Source: Anaerolineae bacterium UTCFX2
GTDB lineage: Bacteria > Chloroflexota > Anaerolineae > Anaerolineales > UBA4823
NCBI GenBank assembly: GCA_002050125.1
Contig: MWTA01000017.1
Location: 1-37,685 of the forward strand
Length of the DNA: 37,685 nt
Direction: 5' to 3'
The position numbers were made by a program, and so were the translations under genes. A model generated the notes under the pieces. It saw only the letters and a program-made list of their open reading frames with translations, ran no database searches and was not told the DNA's origin. Shown in pieces: positions 1-8,788 of this stretch (positions are counted from its first letter, which is position 1; each line of letters begins with the position of its first letter).

Positions 1-122
1 CCATCGTCTGTTGTTTTTACTCACTTAGCCAGTTTATATCTAACCAGTTTATCCAACTTTCAAGATGTCATTTGTCCATTCACCCAATGACACCTGACAC
101 TATCTCTGCTTAGAGATCAACC

Positions 123-128
123 TATAAT
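123..128 (+). promoter_or_regulatory. candidate -10 box for the small Cys-rich gene
   Basis: A perfect TATAAT lies about 90 bases before the TTG start at 216. No good -35 sits at 16-18 bp; the best TTGACA-like hexamer (CTGACA, 94-99) is 23 bp away. An inverted repeat (TGTCATT at 66-72, AATGACA at 86-92) lies just upstream and could be an operator. The call rests on the -10 match alone. Confidence 0.3.
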
Positions 129-215
129 ATTATTAGCTGATGACAGCGCTGATGCAGGCTTCCATTAGTCCATGTGATTCAGGTATAGATCGGTAATAGT
201 CTACGGAGGTGCCGC

Positions 216-446
216 TTGTCAAAGAAAGTCTGGAAGGTCCAACAAATCTGTTTTTGTCAGCGCATCGGTCAGGAAGTTGCCCTGGAGGTTCAGGTGGTTT
301 ACCCGGCGGATCTGATCCCCGAAACGAGCCCGCGGGTCCTGGCGCATCGCTGCACGCAGGGCAGGTCCTGCAACCTGGATGAGCGGGCGTGCTGCCTCTG
401 GTCCGGCACCAACCCGGCGTACGATCCATTCGCCGAGAGTTTTTAA
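216..446 (+). CDS. small cysteine-rich conserved-looking protein, unknown function
   Basis: A 76-residue protein starting at TTG. The start is supported by a strong GGAGGT (205-210) five bases upstream. I do not recognise the family. It has five cysteines: one near the N-terminus (residue 13), then C46, C52 and the adjacent pair C59-C60 within a segment reading CTQGRSCNLDERACC. It has no signal peptide or membrane helix. The clustered cysteines could bind a metal or Fe-S centre, but that is inference. It stands alone, converges on the kbl operon, and ends just before a perfect hairpin. The good ribosome site and patterned cysteines make it more likely a gene than a chance ORF. Confidence 0.6.
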   Translation: MSKKVWKVQQICFCQRIGQEVALEVQVVYPADLIPETSPRVLAHRCTQGRSCNLDERACCLWSGTNPAYDPFAESF

Positions 447-463
447 TCGAGTTGTTCTTTTTT

Positions 464-498
464 GCAGGAGCGGTCTTCACGCTGAAGACCGCTCCTGC
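464..498. terminator. perfect 16-bp hairpin between convergent genes
   Basis: The arms at 464-479 and 483-498 are exactly complementary, with a 3-base loop. It lies between the stop of the small plus-strand gene and the stop of the minus-strand kbl-like gene, where a bidirectional terminator is expected. On the plus strand the hairpin is followed by a T-rich stretch (ATTTCAATTT). The minus-strand side is followed by A residues, so classic U-tract termination looks better for the plus-strand gene. Confidence 0.65.
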
Positions 499-506
499 AT
501 TTCAAT

Positions 507-1688
507 TTAGATTACGCCCAGCGCCTTCCCGACCTTCTCAAAAGCCTCCAAGCCCTGGTCCAGATCAGCTTTTGCGTGCGCGGCAGAAATCATCACGCGG
601 ATGCGCGCCTTGCCGCGCGGCACGGTCGGGAAACCGAGCGCCATCGCAAACACGCCGTTCTCGAACAGTTCGCGGCTGAACTGCTGCGCCAGGGGCGCCT
701 CGCCCAGCATCACCGGCGTGATCGGCGTGACGCTCACCCCGGTGTCGAACCCCAAAGTTTTCATTTCAGCCTTGAAGTAGCGCGTGTTCTCCCACAACCG
801 GTCCACCAACTCGGTCGACTCCTCGAGCAGGTCAATCGCCGCGATGCAGGCTGCCGTATCTGGCACGGTCGTTGCGGAGGAGAATAAGAAGGGTCGCCCG
901 CGCTGCCGCAGCCACTCCACCACCAGCGGATTGCCGGCGACCACGCCCCCCACCACGCCAAAGGCTTTTGAGAGCGTCCCAACCTCGATGTCTACTTTTC
1001 CGTGCAGGTGAAAGTGATCCACAATTCCGCGTCCGCCCCGACCCAGCACGCCCTCGCCGTGGGCGTCGTCTACCATCAGCACCGCATCGTAGTTCTGCAC
1101 AATCTCGTAGATTTGATCGAGCGGGGCGATATCGCCGTCCATGCTGAACACCCCATCGGTGATCACCAGCGCTCGCGGGAATTCCTGGCGGTGCTGGTCA
1201 AGCTGGCGCTTCAAGTCCGCCGGGTCGCAGTGGGCATAGCGCACAATCTGGGCGCCCGAAAGCCGGCTGCCGTCGATGATGCTGGCGTGGTTGAGCTCAT
1301 CCGAAAAGATGCCGTCCTCCTTGCCCACCAGCGCCGGGATCGTCGCCAGGTTGGCTGTGAACCCCGACTGGAGCGCGATGGAAGAGTCAACCCGTTTGAA
1401 TTTCGCCATGCGCTCCTCGAATTGCAGGTGCAGCTCCATCGTCCCGGCAATCGACCGCACCGCGGCGGGACCCAAGCCGTATTTCTCCATGGCTTTGCGC
1501 GCCGCTTCGAGCAAACGCGGGTGATTGGCAAGCCCCAGGTAATTATTGGAACAGAAATTGAGCACGCGCTTCCCATCCACGATCAGCCAGGCGCCCTGCG
1601 GCGAACCAAGCGTGCGGATGCGGTTGTACAATCCGGCTTCTTTGAGGTTCTGGAGTTCTGTTTCGATCCATTCCAACTTGTGCGCCAT
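507..1688 (-). CDS. kbl: glycine C-acetyltransferase (2-amino-3-ketobutyrate CoA ligase) family
   Basis: This 393-residue protein is a PLP enzyme of the alpha-oxoamine synthase family (Kbl, BioF, HemA). It has the full family pattern: FCSNNYLGL near residue 45, ELNHAS with H134, the cofactor aspartate motif DDAHGEG (207-213), and the Schiff-base lysine K241 in GTLSKAFG. Length matches Kbl (about 395). Kbl cleaves 2-amino-3-oxobutyrate with CoA to glycine and acetyl-CoA in threonine breakdown. No threonine dehydrogenase lies next to it, so a BioF-like role cannot be excluded. The ATG is preceded by AGGAG about ten bases upstream. It is the last gene of a four-gene minus-strand run, 33 bases after the TyrA-like gene. 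Confidence 0.9.
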   Translation of the reverse strand: MAHKLEWIETELQNLKEAGLYNRIRTLGSPQGAWLIVDGKRVLNFCSNNYLGLANHPRLLEAARKAMEKYGLGPAAVRSIAGTMELHLQFEERMAKFKRVDSSIALQSGFTANLATIPALVGKEDGIFSDELNHASIIDGSRLSGAQIVRYAHCDPADLKRQLDQHRQEFPRALVITDGVFSMDGDIAPLDQIYEIVQNYDAVLMVDDAHGEGVLGRGGRGIVDHFHLHGKVDIEVGTLSKAFGVVGGVVAGNPLVVEWLRQRGRPFLFSSATTVPDTAACIAAIDLLEESTELVDRLWENTRYFKAEMKTLGFDTGVSVTPITPVMLGEAPLAQQFSRELFENGVFAMALGFPTVPRGKARIRVMISAAHAKADLDQGLEAFEKVGKALGVI

Positions 1689-1721
1689 AGCTCTGTTCTC
1701 CTGATTTTATATCCCTGCAGA

Positions 1722-2711
1722 TCAGTTCTCTTTTTTTGGTTTGCGACCCACGCCAAACAAGCGCCCCAACATGCCCGGCGTTTCCGGCGCGTCGATCCTC
1801 GTCATCGCTTCGTACGACCAATCGCCCATCTGGCGCTCTGCCCACCAACGCAGCCGCCCCTGGCGCGCCCTTTCCAGGCGCTCGGTCAACGCGGCTTCGT
1901 CGCCAGCCTCGATATCCTCCCGCAAAGCGTGCAACGCCGCCACACTGCTATCAACCAGGCGCAGCACATTTTCGCGGTTCAGAACCGCCGCATGGCTGAG
2001 CGCCTGCACATCGCTGACTTGCACGATCGGTTCGCTGGACTCCGCGTAGGCGCGTCCTGCCAGCTTGCGCGCCTCCTTCCACCCGGGCTGGTCGATGGTC
2101 GCGTTGAGCAAGGCTGCCGCGATAAGCTGCGGCAGAATGTGCGTCGCAGACATCAGCCCATCCACTTCGACCGGGTCGATAAACATTGGGTTTGCCCCCA
2201 CCAGGCGCGTTAAATCGGCTGCCAGCTTGATCGCGCCCGAATCAGCCTGCGGCGGCGTCACGATTCCGATCAACCCATTCTTGAACAAATCCGCCCGGGC
2301 TGCCTCGATGCCCGTGTCCACCTCGTGCAAATAAGCCGGGTTGATCACCGGCGTCAATCCGATATAGCGCCGTCCACCGGGGAGCAGTTCCGCCGCCCAG
2401 GCAGATACCGCTTCTTTAGCCATGCTGGTCTCCATCACAACCGCCCCCTCTTTGAGGTGCGGGGCAATGATTTCCAGCGTTTCGCGCATCTGGTTCAGCG
2501 GCAGGCACAGTAGCACCAGTTCAGCCGCGCGGACTGCGCGCGGCAGATTCCTTTCCACTTGATCCACCGCCCCGATCTTCTCCGCCTGCCGGGCGACCTT
2601 AGCCTCCCGGTCATGCCCGATCCGGCTGATCAAGTCTTCCCTGCCTGCCAGCGCCAGCCCAAAAGAGCCGCCGATCTGCCCTAAACCGATAATCGCGATT
2701 TGAACGGTCAT
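1722..2711 (-). CDS. TyrA-like prephenate/arogenate dehydrogenase family protein
   Basis: A 329-residue protein with an N-terminal NAD(P) Rossmann fold (IIGLGQIGGSFGLAL, residues 7-21) and an all-helical C-terminal half typical of TyrA. Authentic TyrA converts prephenate or arogenate to the tyrosine precursor. Its catalytic histidine normally lies in an HPMAG-like motif; here that position reads YIGLTPVINP with Thr at 120. The second conserved His is kept in SATHILPQL (H191). It may be a diverged TyrA or a paralogue with another substrate. No other aromatic biosynthesis gene is nearby. The C-terminus ends in a short basic tail. An AGAGAGA stretch precedes the ATG. It follows the HD-domain gene by 24 bases. 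Confidence 0.75.
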   Translation of the reverse strand: MTVQIAIIGLGQIGGSFGLALAGREDLISRIGHDREAKVARQAEKIGAVDQVERNLPRAVRAAELVLLCLPLNQMRETLEIIAPHLKEGAVVMETSMAKEAVSAWAAELLPGGRRYIGLTPVINPAYLHEVDTGIEAARADLFKNGLIGIVTPPQADSGAIKLAADLTRLVGANPMFIDPVEVDGLMSATHILPQLIAAALLNATIDQPGWKEARKLAGRAYAESSEPIVQVSDVQALSHAAVLNRENVLRLVDSSVAALHALREDIEAGDEAALTERLERARQGRLRWWAERQMGDWSYEAMTRIDAPETPGMLGRLFGVGRKPKKEN

Positions 2712-2735
2712 CTGTTTCTCTCTCTTGTTTGTTGG

Positions 2736-3269
2736 CTAACTGTTATCGTCCTGGTTTTGCAAAATGAACAGCAAACGATCCTCTTGTCCCGCCTCCCAGA
2801 CCGGCAGCGGGGCATCCTGGTGGCGTAAGATCAAGTTCACCGTCAACGGCGCGGCGCCCGCCGCGCGCGCCATTTCCGCCCCCCAAGCCGGGTGCTGGGC
2901 GGCGACTACAAAGGAGCGCCGCCAACCGCGCGCTGCGTCATGCTGGGCGCCGCTCCCCCAGCGCCGCGCCAGGTCCGGCGCGGCTGCCTGCACCAGGACC
3001 ACCAGCGCGCGTTCCCAGGCGCACAACGGCGAACGGCTCTTGCCGACATCGTGCAGCAGAGCCGCCGCCAGCAATTCCGGTGAGTTTTCACCCTGAGCGA
3101 CCAAGCGCGCGTAGACCTTCAAGCTGTGACGCTGCTCCGCCGGCGGCTGCTGGCGAAACAACGCCATCAAAGATGGCGATAGAACTTCTTCCAGGTGCTG
3201 CGCCTCCGGCTCCGACGGGGCTGCCGTGAGAGCTGACCAAAACTGGCGGATGCGGTAAATTGGGCGCAA
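2736..3269 (-). CDS. HD-domain protein (putative phosphohydrolase)
   Basis: A 177-residue soluble protein with the metal-binding doublet in AALLHDVGKS (H73, D74), followed by a further His-rich segment (AAQHPAWGAEMA) and RHQD near residue 152. These fit the spacing of HD-superfamily phosphohydrolases. The substrate is unknown; small stand-alone HD proteins act on nucleotides or other phosphate esters. The start is a TTG three bases after the stop of the M50 protease gene, so it is probably translationally coupled. Strand, spacing and order place it in the same operon as the protease, TyrA-like and Kbl-like genes. Confidence 0.75.
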   Translation of the reverse strand: MRPIYRIRQFWSALTAAPSEPEAQHLEEVLSPSLMALFRQQPPAEQRHSLKVYARLVAQGENSPELLAAALLHDVGKSRSPLCAWERALVVLVQAAAPDLARRWGSGAQHDAARGWRRSFVVAAQHPAWGAEMARAAGAAPLTVNLILRHQDAPLPVWEAGQEDRLLFILQNQDDNS

Positions 3270-3272
3270 GCC

Positions 3273-3923
3273 TCAACCCACCAGCAAGCCGAACAACGCC
3301 TGCAGCGGTCGTCCAATCACGATCCCCAGGAAGTCGAAGCCGATCATCGGCAGCACCAGCACCAGCACGATCAGGATAATCGGACCGTAGGGGCGGATGT
3401 TATCGAACACCCGCGCCAGGTTGGGCGGCAGGAAATACTCGGCGATTTTGTCGCCATCCAGCGGCGCCAGCGGGATCAGGTTGAACAACATCAGCAACAG
3501 GTTGATATAGATAAACTCAAACACGACGTAAGCGGGGGTTGGCAGGAAGCTGCGCTGTGGTGCAAAAGCGTCCGCCAGGTTCACCAGCCCCAGTTGAACC
3601 GGGATAGCCGCCAGGATTGCCATCAACAGGTTGGATGCCGGTCCCGCCAGCGAAACCCACATCATCGCCGCTGAAGACCGGCGTCCCAGCGCGTACGGGT
3701 TGACCGGCACCGGCTTAGCCCAGCCAAACCCGGCAAACAACAGCAGCAGCGAACCCATTGGGTCCAGGTGGGCAATGGGGTTGAGCGTCAACCGCCCGTT
3801 CAGGCGCGGCGTTTCATCCCCGAACCAGGTGGCGGTCAGCGCATGCGCCAACTCGTGCACTGTAAAAGCAATTATCAGCGTGATCGCCCGAGCGATCAGC
3901 GTTGCGGGTTCGAGACCTAACAT
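3273..3923 (-). CDS. site-2 protease family (M50) membrane metalloprotease
   Basis: A 216-residue integral membrane protein of the compact SpoIVFB/YwhC-like M50 group. The zinc motif HELAH lies at 23-27 in the first helix. The third ligand motif is NLIPLAPLDGDK near residue 150. About five to six hydrophobic segments are visible and there is no PDZ domain. Such enzymes cut substrates inside the membrane; the substrate here is unknown. The ATG at 3923 has a good GGAGG six bases upstream. It is the first gene of the four-gene minus-strand operon, with a -10-like TATAAT close in front. Confidence 0.88.
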   Translation of the reverse strand: MLGLEPATLIARAITLIIAFTVHELAHALTATWFGDETPRLNGRLTLNPIAHLDPMGSLLLLFAGFGWAKPVPVNPYALGRRSSAAMMWVSLAGPASNLLMAILAAIPVQLGLVNLADAFAPQRSFLPTPAYVVFEFIYINLLLMLFNLIPLAPLDGDKIAEYFLPPNLARVFDNIRPYGPIILIVLVLVLPMIGFDFLGIVIGRPLQALFGLLVG

Positions 3924-3941
3924 TAAATTCCTCCGGGCTCG

Positions 3942-3947
3942 ATTATA
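3942..3947 (-). promoter_or_regulatory. candidate -10 box of the M50-HD-TyrA-Kbl operon
   Basis: On the minus strand a perfect TATAAT lies 18 bases before the ATG at 3923, with the GGAGG ribosome site in between. No clear -35 is present at normal spacing. The leader would be only about a dozen bases. A 12-bp palindrome (CCCTCCGGAGGG, 3963-3974) sits just upstream and might be an operator or part of the kdpE 3' end. Confidence 0.4.
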
Positions 3948-4035
3948 CCATTCGCGCCCAACCCCTCCGGAGGGCAGGCGCTTGTCCCGTTCGCCGACTC
4001 ACTGCCGAAGATAATCGTCTTCCGCAAATAAGCGA

Positions 4036-4752
4036 TCAGAACGAATTAGCCGGTGCGTCTTCTGGGTTGTCGTTCAAGCGATACCCCACCCCCAAATCGG
4101 TTTTAATATACGTGGGACGATTTGGATCCGGCTCGATTTTATGGCGCAGATTACTGATGTTCACCCGCAGCAGGCGCGATTCATCCCCCAGATGACTATT
4201 CCAAACCTTATCAATGATCTGGTAATGAGTGAACACTTTTCCCGGTTTCTGAAACAGAGTTTTTAGAATGTCAAATTCTGTTGGGGTAAGCTGAATTTCA
4301 CTGCCGTTGATGGTTACTTGTCTGCGACTGACGTCCATTTCAAGATTGCCAGTTTGGTAAATCCCAGCCATCATTTCACTGAAACTGCGCCGCATTACTC
4401 CCCGGATCCTCGCCAACAGCTCTCCTACCCCAAATGGCTTGGTCAAATAATCATCTGCGCCCGCGTCAAGCGCAGCAATCTTATCCTCTTCTCGATTTCG
4501 AACTGATAAAACAATGATTGGCAGACTGCTCCACTCTCGAATCTCCCGGATCACTTCCACACCGTCCATGTCCGGCAAGCCTAAATCAAGGATCAACAGA
4601 TCCGGATGCTTCTTAGCCAGCAGTTCTATCGTCTTTAGTCCGCAGTCTGCCTCCGTAACAACATGATCGTAGACCGACAAAGTCGCCTTCAGAAAGTGGC
4701 GGATGGCGGTTTCGTCATCGGTTACCAGGATATTCAGTTTACCGTCTTTCAT
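4036..4752 (-). CDS. kdpE: KdpE-type OmpR/PhoB response regulator
   Basis: A 238-residue regulator. The receiver domain (about 7-118) keeps the acidic pair D12-D13, phospho-acceptor D56 in LLILDLGLPD, S83 and K105. A winged-helix OmpR/PhoB DNA-binding domain follows (about 135-228), with LTPTEFDIL at its start and YIKTDLGVGYRL at its end, both KdpE-like. The start codon overlaps the stop of the kinase gene in an ATGA, the usual arrangement of a co-translated pair. The adjacent gene is a K+-transporter-like permease, not kdpFABC, so the expected target is that transporter. A PhoB-type 11-bp direct repeat upstream of the permease is the likely binding site. Confidence 0.9.
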   Translation of the reverse strand: MKDGKLNILVTDDETAIRHFLKATLSVYDHVVTEADCGLKTIELLAKKHPDLLILDLGLPDMDGVEVIREIREWSSLPIIVLSVRNREEDKIAALDAGADDYLTKPFGVGELLARIRGVMRRSFSEMMAGIYQTGNLEMDVSRRQVTINGSEIQLTPTEFDILKTLFQKPGKVFTHYQIIDKVWNSHLGDESRLLRVNISNLRHKIEPDPNRPTYIKTDLGVGYRLNDNPEDAPANSF

Positions 4753-6779
4753 TGCTCAGCCTCTCCTTTCAGATCATCATAGACAGGCAGCGCAAAGCTA
4801 AAAACACTTCCTCGAACAGGTCCATTTTCTGCCCAAATTCTGCCGCCCTGAGCCTCAATGAACCCTTTACAGATCGAGAGACCTAAGCCGGTACCCGCGG
4901 TCTGGTTGGTGAGCTTGCTACGATAAAATTTATCAAACACATGGGGCAGGTCCGCCGGCGCGAGACCAATTCCTTCGTCCGCCACAAGAATTAGAATTTC
5001 ATCACCCTGCTGACTGGCGGCAATATAAATCGGCGACCCCGGCTCGGAAAACTTACAGGCATTTTCCAACAAATTGACTAAAACCTGACCGGTCAGTACA
5101 GCATCCAAGCGGACTGCCGGGAGATCCGGTAGGATTTCCAGGACGACCTTCCGGCTTGCCAGAAATTCGCCCATCTGATTGATCACCGCCCCGATCAAGT
5201 CTTGAACATCGCCCGCCTGGCTGTTCACGTGAATAATACCGGCTTCCAGTCTCGTCATTGATAAGAGATTCTCCACCAGACGATTTAATGTGTTTGCTTG
5301 TTGAGTAGCCGAATCGATCAGTTCTTCTCGTACTGCCAAAGTCAGTTTGCCATTTTTACTACTCGCCTTCTCTGATTCGGAGAGGCTGGTCAGAACCCCC
5401 GTGATGGCTGCTAATGGGGTGCGAAGCTGGTGCGAAATGGAGTTTAATAGAGCGGATTGTAAGCGTTCAGCCGTCCGTAAGGCTTCTGCTTGCATGGCAT
5501 CCTGTGCAAATTTGGCGCGTTCAATTGCCAGGGCAGCCAGGTTTGTGAGGCTGCTCAAAAAGGTGCGCTGATCGCGCGTAAAAAACTCCTGAAATACCTG
5601 TGACTGAATTCCGAGAATGCCGGTGACGCCCTGAGAAGTAACGAGCGTCACAAAAAGCGACTGAACGGAAGGAAAAGTCTCAGTCCCTTTTCCGGCAGCC
5701 TGGGCGTTCTTAAAAGCCCATTCAGCCGCTGCTATTTCGGATTCGGACAACACATAGTGAGGCGTAGCTGCATTCTTGTGGAGGCGAGTTCCTTCTGGAA
5801 GAAAGACTACAACTTCGCCTCCAAAGATGGCAGCAAAGTTTTTCAAGGTGATTTCCAGCACCTGGTCTAAGGTTATGGCGCCTGTTAGCTCCTGGCTAAA
5901 CTGGTTTACGAGCTGAGTCTGCATTTCGCGCGCCTGCAAGGCTTCGACCTGACCGCGCAAAAGAGTTGCAGAGCTGCTGATGATCAGCCCAACGATTAAT
6001 AGACCAGCGAAGGTAATCAGATATTGCATGTCTGCAACCGCAAGACTGAAACGCGGGTTGATGATGAAAAAATCAAAGACCACTACGCTGGTAATGGAAG
6101 CCAGTATTGAGGGCCCTTTCCCCAAAAAGATCGCTGCAATGACAACTGCAATCAGGTAAAGCATCACTAGATTAGTAGGGTCAATGAAATCGCCAACGAG
6201 ATGACTGATCCACGTTGCCACCCCAACCAGCACCAGACTTTTGAGATATCTCATCAGAGGCTGGTGAGGCAACCATTTTTTTGTCCGGATGTCTTCAAGG
6301 GTCTCCTGATCCTCGTTAACCACAAAAACACCGACTTTGCTGCTCTTTCGGATAATTTCATCGGCGACGGATAGGCTGAAGATCTCTTGCCAGCGCGGGC
6401 GTCTGGTACGACCGAGAATAATGTTTGTAATATTGTGTCGCTGATAGAACTGAAGCACTTCATCTGCTACCGAACTCCCAGATACCTTGTATACTTGCGC
6501 ACCCAACTTTTCAGCCAGCGCCAGGTTCTGGTTGATCCGGATTCGATTTTGTGACGGCATGTTCAGATGCCCTGGAGTTTCAACAAAGAGGACAAACCAT
6601 TCCGCGCTTAATTCATCTGCCAGTTTCCTACCCGCGCGAACTAGTCGTTCTCCAAGCGGATGCGAGCTTAAACTTACCAATATGCGTTCACCGGTTGCCC
6701 AGGAATCCGCAATCGAATTTGGCTGTAAATGGGATTGCTTCTGGTCGCTTAACCGCAGCCGCTTCAGATCATCATTCAT
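4749..6779 (-). CDS. kdpD: KdpD-like sensor histidine kinase lacking the N-terminal KdpD domain
   Basis: A 676-residue kinase, compared with about 890 for standard KdpD. It begins with a universal-stress-like domain (about 30-160; ERILVSLSSHP, IILGRTRRPRW). Four membrane helices typical of the DUF4118 KdpD segment follow (about 180-272), then a GAF domain (about 295-425), the phospho-acceptor helix with H450 in NSISHQLRTPLA, and an ATPase domain with LLENACKF, ADEGIGL and TGLGLSICKGF. The usual 200-residue N-terminal KdpD domain with its Walker motif, linked to K+ and c-di-AMP sensing, is absent. The protein begins naturally with a polar segment and ATG, so this looks like a domain variant rather than a broken gene. 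It follows the permease gene by 13 bases and overlaps kdpE. Confidence 0.9.
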   Translation of the reverse strand: MNDDLKRLRLSDQKQSHLQPNSIADSWATGERILVSLSSHPLGERLVRAGRKLADELSAEWFVLFVETPGHLNMPSQNRIRINQNLALAEKLGAQVYKVSGSSVADEVLQFYQRHNITNIILGRTRRPRWQEIFSLSVADEIIRKSSKVGVFVVNEDQETLEDIRTKKWLPHQPLMRYLKSLVLVGVATWISHLVGDFIDPTNLVMLYLIAVVIAAIFLGKGPSILASITSVVVFDFFIINPRFSLAVADMQYLITFAGLLIVGLIISSSATLLRGQVEALQAREMQTQLVNQFSQELTGAITLDQVLEITLKNFAAIFGGEVVVFLPEGTRLHKNAATPHYVLSESEIAAAEWAFKNAQAAGKGTETFPSVQSLFVTLVTSQGVTGILGIQSQVFQEFFTRDQRTFLSSLTNLAALAIERAKFAQDAMQAEALRTAERLQSALLNSISHQLRTPLAAITGVLTSLSESEKASSKNGKLTLAVREELIDSATQQANTLNRLVENLLSMTRLEAGIIHVNSQAGDVQDLIGAVINQMGEFLASRKVVLEILPDLPAVRLDAVLTGQVLVNLLENACKFSEPGSPIYIAASQQGDEILILVADEGIGLAPADLPHVFDKFYRSKLTNQTAGTGLGLSICKGFIEAQGGRIWAENGPVRGSVFSFALPVYDDLKGEAEQ

Positions 6780-6792
6780 AATATGCCCTTGC

Positions 6793-8721
6793 TCACCTGG
6801 TTAAGTACGGCACCTCGACAATCACAATCTCATCTCGGCTCAATAAAGCTTTGCGGAGCAGTTCGGATGTCCTGGCATGAAGGAAATTGGTCAGAACGTT
6901 TTGTGGGATGAATTGCGGGATCACAATTGTAATGATATCACCTTGATGCATATTCTCTTCGATTTTTGAAAGATACTCGATGAGAGGCTCGAGGAAGAGG
7001 CGATATTGCGATTCCAGAATTACAAGACGATAGCCATCTCCCCATTTCTCCCATTTATTTTGAACTTTTAAGGCTTCGGCAGGGTTAGTTGAGATGTGAA
7101 TAGCAGTAACATCATCAGAGAGCGTTCGGGCAAACTGAAAAGCCCGCAAGGTCCCCTGGTGAACGCTGTTGATTGGCATAATGACGTGGTTACGCCGGAT
7201 CCGTTTTTGCCTCGGGGGTTTCTCCAACGAAAGCTGGCTAGCCAAGCTCTTATAATGGCGATGGATAGCAAAAAATATGCTGACAAGTAAAGGTGTCAGG
7301 ACAATGACGACCCAAGCGCCATCCATAAACTTTGTGACCGCAAACATAATCATAACGACCGCAGTACAAACCGCCCCAATGCCGTTGATGATCATTTTTG
7401 TTATCCAATGGCGATCATATCCGTAAGTGGAACCAGGTTCGCGTATCAGCTCGCCTTCTTTGGTATGCCCCGATTTCCACCAGCGCCTCGCCATACCGGT
7501 TTGAGAAAGTGTAAAAGACAGAAACACGCCGATAGCATACAGAGGGATCAAGTGCGTCACGCTGGCTTGGAAAAGGATGATCAGCGCCGAAGCGATAATC
7601 GCCAGCGTGATGATGCCGCGTGAAAAGACCAACCGGTCTCCCAGAAAAGTAAGTTGGCGCGGCAAGAACCCATCTCCAGCGTGCAGCGCTCCCAGGCGTG
7701 GAAAATCGGCAAAAGCCGTATTAGCAGCCATAATCAAGATCACGGTGGTAGCAGATATGGTCAGAAGATAAAACACGCCGCGCCCCCCATAGACCGTCCG
7801 CGCCAGTTGTGAGAAAACGGTTTCAAACTGCGAAGGCACCGCTCCAATACTGTGTGCAAGGAAGGCTGTACCCAGCAGCAGCGAGCCGAGGATGACAGAC
7901 ATCATGATCAGCGTCCTCCCGGCATTTTTGCTGCGCGGCTCTTTGAAAGCAGTCACACCGTTGGATATCGCCTCGACCCCCGTTAGAGCGGTTGTGCCGT
8001 TTGCAAAGGCTCTCAGGACCAAGAAAAAGGTCAATCCCTGCAGGTCGTGCAATGTCTCCAGTTGAGGTGGATCAATGACCGTGCCCAGGCTGCCCGTAAA
8101 TAAGCGCACCATTCCAAAACCAACCGTGAAGTACATCATGACAACAAAATAATAAGTCGGAATGGCAAAAATGATGCCAGATTCTCTCACACCTCGCAGG
8201 TTGATCAGCATAACTAAAAATACTAATGCTGCCGCCAACCAAACGCTATAAGGATATAACCCAGGCGCCGCAGAAACAATGTTCGCCACACCGGAAGAAA
8301 CAGATACAGAAACCGTGAGGACATAGTCCGTTAATAAGGCTGCGCCAGCAATTTGAGCAGGGAGTTCACCCAAATTGTCGCGAGCGACAATATACGCGCC
8401 GCCTCCGCCAGGATAAGCATGGATCGTCTGTTCATAAGATATGGTCAAAACCACCAGCAGCAGGATAACCCCAAGCGTTAGAGGCGTCACGAAAATTAAA
8501 CCGGCGGCGCCTGCCGCAGCCAGCACCAACATCATCTCTTGGGTCGAATAAGCTGTCGAAGCCAAGGCGTCCGAAGAGAAAACAGCCAGACCCACCAACT
8601 TTCCAACCGTCTGGTGTGGGGCGTCAGCGGTTGCCAGTGGTCGTCCGATAAGCAGAGACCGAATTGGGTTAAGCGTTATTGTCCCCGATCTAATTCCCAA
8701 GAAATTGCGATCCAGTTCCAT
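6793..8721 (-). CDS. KimA-like APC-superfamily potassium transporter
   Basis: A 642-residue APC-superfamily permease with about twelve membrane helices (about 40-500) and a cytoplasmic C-terminal domain of about 140 residues. First-helix motif FSSDALASTAYSTQE and the loop YPGGGGAYIVARDNLG match the KimA (YdaO) group, known as proton-coupled high-affinity K+ importers. The C-terminal region (NHVIMPINSVHQGTLRAF onward) resembles the soluble domain of those proteins. It heads an operon with kdpD and kdpE homologues, which strongly suggests K+ as substrate. The ATG has GGAG eight bases upstream. An amino-acid permease function is the main alternative, but sequence features and neighbours argue against it. 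Confidence 0.85.
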   Translation of the reverse strand: MELDRNFLGIRSGTITLNPIRSLLIGRPLATADAPHQTVGKLVGLAVFSSDALASTAYSTQEMMLVLAAAGAAGLIFVTPLTLGVILLLVVLTISYEQTIHAYPGGGGAYIVARDNLGELPAQIAGAALLTDYVLTVSVSVSSGVANIVSAAPGLYPYSVWLAAALVFLVMLINLRGVRESGIIFAIPTYYFVVMMYFTVGFGMVRLFTGSLGTVIDPPQLETLHDLQGLTFFLVLRAFANGTTALTGVEAISNGVTAFKEPRSKNAGRTLIMMSVILGSLLLGTAFLAHSIGAVPSQFETVFSQLARTVYGGRGVFYLLTISATTVILIMAANTAFADFPRLGALHAGDGFLPRQLTFLGDRLVFSRGIITLAIIASALIILFQASVTHLIPLYAIGVFLSFTLSQTGMARRWWKSGHTKEGELIREPGSTYGYDRHWITKMIINGIGAVCTAVVMIMFAVTKFMDGAWVVIVLTPLLVSIFFAIHRHYKSLASQLSLEKPPRQKRIRRNHVIMPINSVHQGTLRAFQFARTLSDDVTAIHISTNPAEALKVQNKWEKWGDGYRLVILESQYRLFLEPLIEYLSKIEENMHQGDIITIVIPQFIPQNVLTNFLHARTSELLRKALLSRDEIVIVEVPYLTR

Positions 8722-8788
8722 TCACATTCTCCATGATCTTTCCGAATTGCCACAATAAAAACTACGATCGTTTTCATCAGGCGGATAC

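Noticed and set aside
1002..2213. Plus-strand 403-codon open frame across the kbl- and TyrA-like genes
   Set aside because: It is antisense to two genes with clear catalytic motifs; its translation has no family features. High GC produces such long shadow frames.
8722..8788. Possible ydaO-type c-di-AMP riboswitch before the KimA-like gene
   Set aside because: Only about 60 bases separate the likely transcription start from the ATG, and the conserved riboswitch core is not seen.
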